64,000 nt of DNA from Brachynemurus nebulosus (taxonomy: Eukaryota > Arthropoda > Insecta > Neuroptera > Myrmeleontidae). The position numbers and the translations under genes are program-made. Shown here one piece after another: positions 23,105 to 33,175 of this stretch. Location of the stretch: positions 65,092,142-65,156,141 of the forward strand of contig JAPWDM010000003.1 of assembly GCA_035578155.1 (NCBI GenBank), read 5' to 3'. Position 1 is the first letter of the stretch. Every line of letters begins with the position of its first letter. The notes beneath the pieces are model-generated. The model ran no database searches. It saw only the letters and a program-made list of their open reading frames with translations, and was not told the DNA's origin.

Positions 23105-23333
23105 GTGTCCGCACGATGACTCAAGAACGAAACATCTTATTTTTAAGAAATTTCGTGAAAACGTTTACAGTGTTTTGGACATTTTTCGTGAAAAAGATTT
23201 GGCGGAATGAGGCGGAAAATTCACATAAAGAAGATTTTTTTTATTTACAATTACTCTATATCAACTAGTTTTCGAGAAAAACGTACTTTTGTAAATGGAA
23301 ATTCGCTATGTTATGCAGGATGCTGCGACAGGG
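22826..23333. repeat. Long palindrome with an (AT)n core
   Basis: Two arms of about 190 bp (22826-23013 and about 23140-23333) are near-identical reverse complements. They share, for instance, GTCGCAGCATCCTGCATAAC and CGAAAAATGTCCAAAACAC. They are separated by an (AT)n run (23024-23101) and a short unique stretch. One arm is also present next to the (AT)n at 61977-62066. This is a foldback arrangement that would extrude a cruciform. Confidence 0.8.
23024..23101. repeat. (AT)n microsatellite
   Basis: About 39 AT units without interruption form the centre of the palindrome described at 22826-23333. Confidence 0.97.
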
Positions 23334-23399
23334 GTATTTTAGTTTCAGAATAAATCAATTTGGCACCAACAAACTCAAAAAATCATTTTATTTAAAAGC

Positions 23400-23783
23400 A
23401 ATATTTTAAACAAATATGAGTCTCCACCCACCGCCGGAGGTTTCTAGAACCGCCCCGGTAGTGGATGGTGGGTCCAGAACTTGTTTTCTTATTTTCTCAA
23501 AAACTAGCTAACCTAGAATAATAGTTCAAAAACCTTTTTTATGTGATTTTTTTCCGTCTTTGCAATGGTGTAAAAAAATGTGGCGAAAACTCTTAAATTA
23601 TAGCAAATTTTGGCAAAAAACTAATTTTTTGCAAGAACAAAAACCATGTTCCTGGCATCCGACGTGCTTGGTTGAAGAACTCATCCAAGATTTTTGGACT
23701 TTCAACGTTGTCACCAAATTTCGTAAAGCTAGCAGTTTTTCCTGAAGAGCTATCGTGCTGATACATATATACATACATAAACC

Positions 23784-23864
<81 letters not shown>

Positions 23865-23990
23865 TTTAGTGAATATTATTTTTGGGTTCTAGGGGCCTCA
23901 AAACAAATTTCTGCCATAGTCGCGGGCTGAACTTCCACCATGAGCAAGGCTGGAATAGCGAGTTTCCATTCTGAAAATTCGCTAAAAGGT
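23400..23990. repeat. (AT)n-centred dispersed repeat, second copy
   Basis: The left part (CATGTTCCTGGCATCCGACG, then GCAAGAACAAAAACCATG) and the right part (AAATTTTAGTGAATATT, GGGGCCTCAAAACAAATTT) flank an (AT)n at 23798-23862. The same parts flank the (AT)n at 61977-62066 in reverse orientation. The family therefore has conserved unique sequence on both sides of a microsatellite. Small ORFs here are spurious. Confidence 0.7.
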
Positions 23991-25017
23991 AACAAAACAA
24001 ATTATAAGAGAAATAACGATTTTAGAGTTTTTGAGAGTTGTTATATGATTAACAAAGTTCCTTGCTTTTAAATAATTCAATTTTAAACAATGCTAAAGTC
24101 GATGAGTTATCCTTTCGACTTCGAATTTTCCATCTTTGAATTGTGGTCGGTGACTTATCCTGGAACCAGGGTGAACATAAAAAATTCAAAACTTATACTG
24201 ATCAACGATTTCGCAATTTAGAAACTGTTTCATTTATCTTAACACGTAACCACTGCTGAGACGAAATATTAAATTCAAACACAAAAAATAAATTTTATAA
24301 CTTTTTCTCTTTTAATCAAGTTAGCACATTAAAACGAAAAAAAAAGCGAAAGATGATATGAGCGGTGTTATGAAAAAAAGGAATTTAAACTAATATTAAT
24401 GTGCGAATTAATATAAAAGGTTAAGGACAGTCTAAATTACCATAATGCCATTAGGTAGATATTCCTACCTATTTATGTATACAAGGAATAATGGATTTAT
24501 TTTAATGTGTCATCTTACACAAAAACAAGTTTCCTCCATTTATTTTAAAAAGCTGACATTTTTAATTCATTTTATAACATAAAATATATTCTCTTGATAA
24601 AATAAATTTGGTCAAAATTACGTAAGAAAAGCACAAAAATAGAAAAATATTTTGTGTATCTTTATTTTTGTTTCGTTACCTTTGTTAACTAACCTGCGTG
24701 CATTCCCTTTCTTGGAACAAACCTAGGTGCCAAAGTTTTTACAATCACATTTTAAAATTATGTTTTTGTATTTTTTTTATGCGGAAACGATTGTAAAATT
24801 ATTAGAGAGCAGCTCATCAATATTTTTTTCGCAAATAATAATAAAGAATTTAAAACTATCCTTTGTTAATTGGATTACTAGTCAATAAAATGTCAAGGTG
24901 GTTATTTGAATAAAAAAAAAATTGTTGATTGATCTACCTAATAGATTATTGATAAATTACCACAATAACAAGAATAATAACAATCATATAATACATATTA
25001 TATAATCGGTAAAAGGA
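23991..25017. other. Intergenic, no gene supported
   Basis: AT-rich DNA between two repeat clusters; no coding block, RNA gene or terminal repeat was recognised. Confidence 0.5.
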
Positions 25018-25228
25018 CAGGGGCGGATTTAAATTAAGTTAATACAAGTGAATGATTTTTTTTTATTGTTTCAGCTTCAGTTGTTATCTCCTATAGGTCA
25101 TTTTTTAAAACTGAATTTTGACACTTTATAAAAAAACAACTTCGAAAACGTTCACTTAAACCAGTGTTTTTCAACCATTTTTATGGCGTGACCCCCTTAG
25201 TATGGAAAAATATTTCGCGACCCTCTAC

Positions 25229-25697
25229 TAGTGATGTTGAGTCGAGATGCAGTTAGTCGGCTAATCGACTAAAGTTGTTTTTCCGACGAAATTAGTCATT
25301 AGTCGAAAATATCGAGCATAGAATAGTCGATTAATCGACTAAATTTTTAGTCGAGTTCATGAATAGGGGGTAACCTATGTAACTCTTTCCAAAACAATGT
25401 TTTGAATTTAATTACTTTTATTTTTAATTTTTTTTATCGAAAAAAAACTTACATATTACAATGTATTATTCATATAAAAGTAAAAAATCATACAAAAGAA
25501 TAATTTTTAGTTTTCATTGTTTCGAGTCTAATAAATAATGCAGAAAAACTGTTAAATTAGTCGTTTTTAGTCATTTAAAAAAATATTAGTCATTTTAGTC
25601 ATTTAGTCGAGGGTCAAATAGTCGACTAAAAAAAAACTAAATGTAAACAAAATTAATCGACTAAACCGATTAATCGATTAATTTTCCGACATTACTA
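25229..25697. mobile_element. hAT MITE (TAGTCGATTAATCG family), copy A
   Basis: The ends TAGTGATGTTG and CCGACATTACTA are flanked by an identical 8-bp duplication CCCTCTAC (25221-25228 and 25698-25705). The interior has many TTAGTCGATTAATCGACTAA motifs. It is inserted inside the hAT at 25162-26323. Copy B is at 41640-42118 in opposite orientation. Confidence 0.92.
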
Positions 25698-26042
25698 CCC
25701 TCTACCCTCCTCTATTACAAACTTTTATTTTGTTATGTTATAAATATCGAATCCGTTCATCATTATTGATTAATTTCATAGTTAGGAATCGATTAAATAC
25801 GTCATTAAGGACTTGGAGTAGGTATATTTTTATATCGACATGGAAGTTGACGACTTATAGTAGCTTCTGAACGCGTAAAAAGTGACACGCATATGCGCGA
25901 CGGTCGTCGCCGTTTGACACTTCCGAGCGTAATCCATTTGAATTCTTTGAATTGTGAACTCGCGTTAGTGCCTTGTTTAGTAGTTATTAGCTTACTTATT
26001 AGTCTAATATTCAAAATTCTATGTTCATTGTAATTATTGAAA

Positions 26043-26171
26043 ATGGATAAGTTTCTGGAAACATATACACAACCGTCAACTTCAAGTTTCAATGAGAGTA
26101 ATAAAACCAAACCAAAGAAAAAGGGTCTATATGACGCCGCAATTTTGAAACTTGATGGCGGAAATGTATGA
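26043..26171 (+). pseudogene. N-terminal remnant of a hAT transposase
   Basis: This is a 42-codon frame starting MDKFLETYTQPSTSSF with a lysine-rich KTKPKKKG and then YDAAILKL, ending at TGA. A MDKF start with a basic KKK-Y-x-x-x-Y/I-L stretch resembles the beginning of BED-type hAT transposases (zinc-finger BED/SCAND3-like). It lies between the TIRs of the hAT remnant and no downstream domains survive. Confidence 0.6.
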
Positions 26172-26537
26172 AACTATTACACTAATGTAACCATTAATTA
26201 GCCTTCTCTTTATTAAATATTATTATATTGAAGTAGAGTGTTTTTGTTTTTAATGTAACAGCGGCCCCTGAAAAAAGCTTCGCGGCCCCCAGGGGGTCGT
26301 GACCCACAGGTTGAAAAACACTGACTTAAACAAAATAAAATTAGGTTCTATGACGGTGATAAATTTCGTAATCCAAGCCACAAAACCTTCAACAAATGCA
26401 TCATTTTTTCACTGAAAGAATTTGATCGACACAAAATAGCAAAATTGTTACTTTTTATGGGAACAAATTCGTTGATGTTCCCGTAACCGGATTTACCCTA
26501 AATGCCGCCCCCGGCACCGTGAAAAATGCCGCCATTG

Positions 26538-27840
26538 TCTGTCCCTAAAATGAGAAAGAACCTCAAATTCCCCTTGCCTCCCCTACATCCAACAGTATCA
26601 AAAGACTCTAGTGTAAAAATTTGCCATTTGAATAAATGTTTACAAATGTGACACCTGTTTTTTTTTTAATATGCTACACGTTTTTTCCAAGTAAAAATAA
26701 AATTTCAATTCACACGGTATATTCTAATCAACTAATTAATTTGTTGTAATAATTAATAAACTCTAAACAAATAAAAATAATCATTTAATTTTCTCTAATT
26801 ATTAAAAAAATAAAAATCAAAAATTATGTCTAGTTTACCATATTAATTTATTATTAAAATTAACATATTATATAAAATAAAAACCAGTTTTGATGATTCT
26901 TTGATTTAAAAAAAAAAAAAATACTACATTTAAATTAGAATTGGTTGGACAGAATGTAATAAATTTATAGGGTGACCACATCTGCAGTTTCCAAAAAAAA
27001 AACAAACACCGCCAAACATGTTTAATGTGATGAAATATTGTTTTGGGCGGTTTTGAGTAGCTTCATTTTTGATTTATTTTAAAACGCTCGTTGTTTAAAA
27101 TATTTTAATGCAGCTGTAAATTAAATTGAAAATTAATCACTCGTGTCAATTTTTTATATCATTTCCATAAAATATGTATTTTGTAACTGTTTTAAAATCT
27201 TCAAATCGAAAAGAAGTTAATATATTATCATATCCAAAAACGATAGTAACTCACCTTCTTGTCAAAAAATTTTTACAGAAATTGTTACGTACTTACGTAA
27301 ATGTGGGTTTTCTATGACTATTTGTAAATAAACAATCTTTAATAGTTGTTTACCAAGAACGCTTGTAAGATACTACATAGTAAAATATCGTTATTTATTT
27401 AACAAAAACAGCGATAGATAGTAGGTATCCAACATTTTTCTTCACAAACGTATAATTTTCAAGAATATTTATTACATATTAAAAATTCATTTATTCGTTA
27501 TTGCCAACATTTATTTAAATAATAACCCTGCTATCAGTATTTTTTATTTTTTACATCTTATCATTCTCTAGTTGACAGTTGAAACATTTTTTATTTTTTT
27601 ATTTTCTGATTTATTTGAAGCCAAACAGTATTTTACGATATAACCTCGCTAAGTTGCCTTTACTAATCGAGAAAATGTTGCATAAATGAGACAGGAAGCA
27701 GGGGCGGATGCAGCTTTCAAATTGGAAGGGGTTCATATTTTTTCTAAAGGATTTATATAATGCTCTCTTTGCAAATATCAAAAATAAAAAAAACCGGCTC
27801 ACTAAAAATTAAAAAAAATTTTTTTTGGTACTGAAAATTT
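26538..27840. other. Intergenic, no gene supported
   Basis: AT-rich DNA. A CAGGGGCGGATGCAGC sequence at about 27700 looks like an isolated hAT-type end, but no partner end was found. No host gene is visible. Confidence 0.5.
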
Positions 27841-28260
27841 TCAGTAAACATAATGACGTCATCAAGCTAAATTTTTTTTTATAAAATTAAGTATTATTAA
27901 GGTAACTTGAATTCGAATGACTGGTCGAATTATGGTACCTTGGGTGTGTACTATACATTTTTGCTATCGAAATGACGGAATTCGTTTTAAAAATATGGTT
28001 CAACAAAACTCTTTTCCTAGTAATTCTGCATGCCTCGAATGACCGACCTCGAAAACCTATAATTCGCTTCCAATTTCATCATTCTATCATTTTATTTACA
28101 GTTTTAAGTTATTGAAAAATTTCAGTAAACTTAATGACGTCACTGTATTAAAAAAATTTTATTGAAAAAATGGCTGAATTAGGCTAATCTAGATGTGAAC
28201 TTTTCATTTTTGTTATTAAAATGACGAAATCTTATCTGAAAATATGACCTTTGTTCAGGC
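27840..28260. repeat. Repeat units related to 34840-35620
   Basis: Two diverged units share the order GGTAACTTGA, then CATTTTTGCTATCGAAATGAC, then TCGAAAACCTATAA, then CGCTTCCAATTTCATCATTC, then CAGTAAACTTAATGACGTCA. The same order recurs at 34840-35035 and 35265-35620. It is non-coding and the class is not determined. Confidence 0.6.
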
Positions 28261-29235
28261 GGGTGTGATTATAATTGTTCAAATTGTACTTCCCGCACTT
28301 TTATTTACTTATCGCACTGTTATTTTTTGGTTACCATGTAAATATAATTTACTATTAGCACTGTCAACAGCATCGGTAAGTGCATGAAAATACACGATCG
28401 TGCTAAAAGATTTTTGCGTAGTCGTTTTTGCAATATTCAAGTAAACAAACCCATCTAAAAAGATACTAAATTACATTTTTCCCATAAATTACTGATTTAA
28501 GATTCAAATGTGTGCATAATATATCAATAAATAACTAAACAATAATACACATTCCATGTTAAATGCAATAAAAATAAAAAAAATTTAAATACGGAAACAA
28601 TTAACTGAGATTATTTAACTTTTTCTATTTTTAAATACGTATTTTTTAAAATACAGTAGACAGACACAAACGAATAGGGAATTCTATTATTTTTTTTTAA
28701 ATATGAATAAATTTTAATATTTTTATTTGTTTAACACGTAATCCTTACGTTTTTTTTTTAAGTATTTGACCCTCAACGGTCATAAGGGTCACTGTCAGGT
28801 TCATTTGACATATTACACGCATGCGTACTGGATAGGAATCAGATGTAACAATTAAAAAATATTTAAGTGTAATTGTTGGTATTCTAAATGGCGCCACAGT
28901 ACAACGTGTTGGATAATAACTGTCGTATATTCTTTGAACTAAACAGACGGTTAAGTGTTAAGTTTGTTCAACAGCTTTTTTTTATATTTTTAAAAAGTAA
29001 TTAAGTGACAATAATATTATTTTTCGTTATTTAAATTTGTTGTATTTATGACTTTTTTTATTTATTTTAAATTGAGTTGAGTTGAATAAATAGTTTTCTT
29101 TGAATAAATCATTAAACGATTAAATTTTATTAAAAAACGAGAAGTTATGAGCCATTAAAATTTTCCTTTATAAAATATATTGTATAGAAGGAAGCAATAA
29201 AGTTTATAAATATGAATTTCCAGAATTTAACTTTT
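28261..29235. other. Upstream region of the CAP gene
   Basis: AT-rich DNA with no coding block. A GC-richer patch at about 28770-28960 could hold a 5'-untranslated exon, because the sequence just before the CAP start ends in an acceptor-like TTAATTTTTAG at 29280. Nothing proves it. Confidence 0.4.
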
Positions 29236-29238
29236 TTT

Positions 29239-29247
29239 TTATATAAA
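29239..29247 (+). promoter_or_regulatory. Possible TATA box of the CAP gene
   Basis: TTATATAAA lies about 41-49 bp before the ATG at 29288, so initiation about 30 bp downstream would fall between it and that ATG. Such motifs are frequent in AT-rich DNA. The alternative is that the ATG exon starts after the acceptor-like site at 29280. Confidence 0.3.
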
Positions 29248-29287
29248 TGACTTTTATGATTTTATGCAATTAATTTTTAGCGGAGTA

Positions 29288-30307
29288 ATGAAGCACAAAA
29301 ACACTGTCCTGTCAATATTTTCTTTTGTCCTGCTAGTATGCGTTCAACAAGGAAAAGCCTGTGAAGCAGGAAAATCGTTAATAAGTATGCATTTCATTCA
29401 CAAATTTCCAAACTTTTATGATAACCTAAATACGATTTCAAATTTCAGAAGCTGGAGGCTTAACGGCCTTTCACAAGAAATTAATCCTTGATTTACACAA
29501 TCACTATCGATCAGCCGTAGCCCTAGGACATATTCACGGACAACCAATGGCGCAAAACATGTTGGAACTTGTAAGTAAATTGTTCGAACATAAAATACGA
29601 AATCAAAATTTTATTTTGCTGTTTAGAAATGGGACGATGAATTGGCGGCGAAAGCTCAACACTGGGCGGAACAGTGTAAAATAGCCCACGACCCCAACAG
29701 ACATGTTGGCCGATTTTTGGTTGGGCAAAATATAGCCGCAACATGGACGACCCGTCATCCACTGGACTATCATGACGCAGAACCCGATTTTGCCGAGCAA
29801 ATAAACAAATGGTTTGCCGAAGTGAAAAATTACGGGATTGGACGTACAGGATTCAGTGACAGTACTGGCCATTATTCACAGGTAACTATTTTACAGGGTA
29901 TTGCAAAATAAAAAGGGATTCTAAAGGGAATGATTTTAATTGCAGTTGGTTTGGAGTGAAACTTCGCTGGTTGGGTGTGGTTTCGCATTCTTTTTCGATC
30001 CATCACGAGGGTACACGAAGATCTACGTTTGTAATTACGGTCCTGGGTAAGAAAATTCAAACGCAAATCTCAAAAACATATTTTAATGCAATCTTTATTG
30101 CAGGGGTAACGTGGTTGGCTCAATTCCTTACCATATTGGCTCTCCGTCGTGTCTCAGTTTCGGCTTAGTTCCATCAGCTCGTTATCCTGGATTATGCGGT
30201 ACGTTTTACTGATTCCTTTTTATTTTTAAACTTAAATCTAATTAATCTTTCTTGTTGCAGATTCAAATTATCGAGGATACTTGTCTAACTATGTCGGTAA
30301 AAAGTAG
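29288..30307 (+). CDS. Secreted CAP protein (venom allergen 5/antigen 5-like)
   Basis: There are six exons: 29288-29384, 29449-29570, 29627-29881, 29946-30046, 30104-30198 and 30261-30307. All introns are GT-AG and all phases fit, giving 238 residues. Residues 1-24 are a signal peptide (hydrophobic core VLSIFSFVLLVCV, cleavage likely before C25). The CAP domain begins with LHNHYR (48-53). It contains VGQNIA, the first family signature GHYSQLVW (154-161) and the second, IYVCNYGPGGNV (184-195). The fold is a sterol/lipid-binding alpha-beta-alpha sandwich; the proteins act extracellularly (saliva, venom, haemolymph), but the function of this one is unknown. Cavity His155 and the Glu of WFAEV are present. 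The N-terminal extra cysteines of venom allergens are missing. Start 29288 is preferred over the in-frame ATG at 29264 because it gives the cleaner signal peptide and lies after the acceptor-like AG at 29280. Confidence 0.93.
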
Positions 30308-30516
30308 AAATTTCCGAGTTCCTTTTAGTGTTTTTCGATTAGTAAATAAAGTTAAAGCCGATGATAACCGAAAGTATAATTTACAACAACCGAAGCATAT
30401 CGTATTCGTTTAACCAACAAAATATTAATTGTTAAGTTTTAAAGATAAGTGTTAATAGTTGTTTCACGTTAAGTATCAAATTACAATGTAATTAAGAATT
30501 TTATAAGTATTACAGA

Positions 30517-30526
30517 AATAAATAAA
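30517..30526 (+). terminator. Probable polyadenylation signal of the CAP gene
   Basis: AAATAAATAAA about 210 bp after the stop codon is the best AATAAA cluster before the MITE at 30578. An earlier AATAAA at about 30344 is an alternative. Confidence 0.45.
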
Positions 30527-30577
30527 AAATAATTATTTAATTTTTGGATTTCAATAAAAGAATCAAAAATCCATTAA

Positions 30578-31331
30578 GGTACCACATCACAGTGTAGAAT
30601 TTTGAAAAAATTAATTTTTTTTGGTCTTATCTTAAAGTACATACAGTTATGCATGTTTTCTCAAAATTTCAAATTGAAATTCGAATTATTACAGTCTGGA
30701 TGGATTGGCGCCCTTTGGCGGGATGTTTTACCACTTTACATTCAGTCTTTCCACAACCAGTGAACGTGTAAGATCAATTGTTATCACCACAGTATCACAT
30801 TTTTGTTGAAACAATTCTAAGACAAACTTTAAACGCGTATGTGTTGAAATGCCCTTTTTAGAAACGCTACCCATTCTCAGAGGAAAAGTTTCCAAGCTAC
30901 ATGTTTGAAATTTTGACAAGAATATTCCTTATTTCATTCTCTATGTACTTATGGAAACTTTTTTTTTGAAATCTTCCTATTTTTCACAAGGAAAACTATT
31001 AAAAAAGGCTTAAATTTTGTACTTTAAATTCAAATCGGCGCCATTTTTTTAAGTTTCAAAAAAAAGGAAAAAGCCTCCATAGGAACATAGCGGCTTACCT
31101 ACAGATTAATAATCTATTTGATTTTTTTTCGGCCACAGTCGTAGGCACCAATAGCCGCCCTTTTTTAAAGACACTTTTTCCAAAAAATTATAATAATTAT
31201 AAAAATTTTTATATTGTTAAAAAGTTGTATTAATCGTAAAAAAAATTCATCCCCGCTCCCCCAACCTATCCATCTGAAAAAAAAATTGCGAAAATTGACA
31301 ATTTTTCGGCCGGTCACACTGTGATGGTACC
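30578..31331. mobile_element. piggyBac-type MITE, copy B
   Basis: It is flanked by TTAA (30574-30577 and 31332-31335). The right end is GGTCACACTGTGATGGTACC and the left end GGTACCACATCACAGTGT (with a 2-bp insertion). The interior corresponds to copy A at 21310-22134 in the opposite orientation. It occupies most of the gap between the convergent CAP and timeout genes. Confidence 0.9.
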
Positions 31332-31435
31332 TTAAAAATATATATTTTAATTTTATTTATATAAACATCTGTCACTTACCTGTGCCTGTGTGTCCCTAAT
31401 TCTCAAAAATAACATACTAATTTTTTTTTAAAAAA

Positions 31436-31446
31436 TATTTTTATTT
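31436..31446 (-). terminator. Possible polyadenylation signal of timeout
   Basis: TTTTATTTATT on the plus strand reads AATAAATAAAA on the minus strand, about 180 bp past the timeout stop codon. It is the closest such cluster but not unique in AT-rich DNA. Confidence 0.35.
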
Positions 31447-31623
31447 ATTTAAGGAGTTACAAACAGATTACAAATTTTATAATTTAAAAGAAATGAATGC
31501 TTACAATTAAAATAGATTAATAACTCAGTTGGTACATTAAAGAGAAAAAGTAAATATTAAAATAACTTAAAAAAGAAACGAAATAATTAAAATTAAGAAG
31601 GAAATATTTTAAAAAGAAAGTAT

Positions 31624-33175
31624 TCATTCACTTTCATCATCACTAACAATCAACTTCGCTTTTTTCGATTTATGATTAACACGCTCCGTATCGCTCTCAT
31701 CCAACCTACCGCGCTTTGACTGTACATCTTGGCTTTCGGAATCGCTACTAATAACTGAATTGGTTGGTACCGAAGCTTCAATCGGTGTGGCTTCCATGGT
31801 TTCTTCCTCTGAATCACTCTCAATCAACTTCGCTTTTTTCGGCTTATGATTAACACGCTCCGTATCGCTCTCATCCAATCTACCGCGCTTTGACTGGACA
31901 TCTTCGCTTTCGGAATCGCTACTAATAACTGGATTCGTTGGTACCAAAGCTTCAATCGGTGTGGCTTCCATGGTTTCCTCTTCTGAATCACTCTCAACTC
32001 TTAAAATTCTTGATTTATTCTTCTTGCCGGATGCATTACTTACGGTAGAATCATCAATATTTTCGGACGGTAAATGATCTTCTGCGGTTTCGTTTAAAGT
32101 TGCGTCGCCCGAGTCACTGTCTTCCATAAAAATTCTTGTTTTGCCTCGTTTAGGTTTGTTGGCAGTCGTTTCGGAATTTTTATTGATCCAAGCTTCGGCG
32201 TCTGCTAGGAAATCTTCAGTGTTTTGTGCAGGCATACTGTCACTTTGAGTGTCAGTTAAGAGAGATAACATATCTTCATCATCTTTTTGTGATTGGGTTG
32301 ACGGAGCCGAAAATATTTCGTCGTTTTGAGACTTTTTCCGACGTCGTACCTTTTTCGGTTTTGCCGGAACTGGTGAATCATTATTTTCAGCGTCATCTGT
32401 CGTTATAAATTGTTTAACTTTCGAAAAGACATCCTCGTCGGACGAATCGGCATCACGATTTTCTTGCGTTTCCGTTACAGTTTCCGTTGGTGTTTCAGGG
32501 ATAGTTAGTTTACCTTCAAGAGCTTCGGTAATCAGATTACAGATGTTTCGAAGTTCAGTTGTCGAGAAATTTCCAGGAATACGCCAGTACGTTTCCTGTA
32601 AATAAAATTCACGTTAAAGTATAACAGAGCCATCTGTGAAAATAATATCGAAACGTAGTGAAAAATCAATACTGAACGTTTTCACACAACACTGTATTTT
32701 CTCTCTATTTTCACCGAATAAGTTTTCTCCGTTTCAACGCTAGAGTACACTAACCTGTATAGCATCCGGTTCGGTGAATCCAAATGAACGTAACATGTCT
32801 TGGAAGAGTCCACTTTCCATAGCTGTGGATTCTTCGAGTGTAATTGGAACTAGCGGCACTCCTTCGGGATCTGGCTCCTGTTCTTGATCGTCAGCTACAT
32901 CCGTTATACTTTCGTGTAACCAATTCAGTGTTTCTTTCATATCTGCAGAAGCAAGGAATTCGATTTAGACAAAAAAATCTTTATAGAAAATGCCAGTATC
33001 TTACCACTTTCAGAAACTCTCAAGAGCAATTTTATACTTTCAGTTTTAGAAATGGTTTTTTTGGTTTTCCCCTTCGATTTTTTCTCTTTTTGTTTACGTT
33101 TAGGTTGAGTGGCCTTTGGTTTGCTGGAATTCGACGCGACATTGTCCTCTTCGTCGTCAGAACTTGATGATTCAT
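31624..33175 (-). CDS. timeout: Timeout/TIMELESS-family protein, last three exons
   Basis: The exons on the minus strand are 33175-33005, 32942-32755 and 32595-31624. All have GT-AG borders and compatible phases, giving about 442 C-terminal residues. The middle exon encodes TLNWLHESI, then EQEPDPEGVPLVPITLEES, then SGLFQDMLRSFGF. The last exon opens with ETYWRIPGNFSTTELRNI. This order of blocks is diagnostic, by eye, for the C-terminus of the TIMELESS family (animal TIMELESS, insect timeout), probably the PARP1-binding region of the human protein. The family stabilises replication forks with TIPIN; in Drosophila it also affects chromosome stability and light entrainment. The remaining tail is acidic and serine-rich with SDSE clusters (casein kinase 2-like) and basic KPKKAK patches, with a 58-residue tandem duplication. 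The conserved N-terminal TIMELESS domain is not in the window. Confidence 0.85.
31648..31995 (-). repeat. Two-copy 174-bp coding tandem repeat in timeout
   Basis: Two head-to-tail units (about 31822-31995 and 31648-31821) encode 58 residues each, beginning ESDSEEETMEATPIEA and ending NHKPKKAKLI or NHKSKKAKLI. They differ at only a handful of bases, so the duplication is recent. A diverged SDDESE ends the protein just after the second unit. Confidence 0.9.

Larger units (their letters stand above)
25162..26323 (+). mobile_element. hAT transposon remnant with perfect TSD
   Basis: The ends CAGTGTTTTTCAACC and GGTTGAAAAACACTG are perfect 15-bp inverted repeats, flanked by identical 8-bp duplications ACTTAAAC (25154-25161 and 26324-26331). 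The subterminal GCGTGACCCCC and GGGGGTCGTGACCC are typical of this hAT group. It contains only a transposase N-terminus and is interrupted by the MITE at 25229-25697. The element without that insertion is about 690 bp. Confidence 0.92.
25018..26537. mobile_element. Possible outer hAT element of a nested stack
   Basis: CAGGGGCGGATTTAAATT at 25018 looks like a hAT 5' terminus. At the other side GCCGCCATTG (ending 26537) and nearby ATGCCGCCCCCGG resemble a matching 3' end. I could not find a convincing 8-bp duplication, so the right boundary is uncertain. If real, this element was the target of the hAT at 25162-26323. Confidence 0.4.

Noticed and set aside
23560..23798. Overlapping ORFs on both strands around 23.6 kb and 62.1 kb
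   Set aside because: They recur in both copies of the same dispersed repeat in different frames with stops, so they are not conserved as protein.
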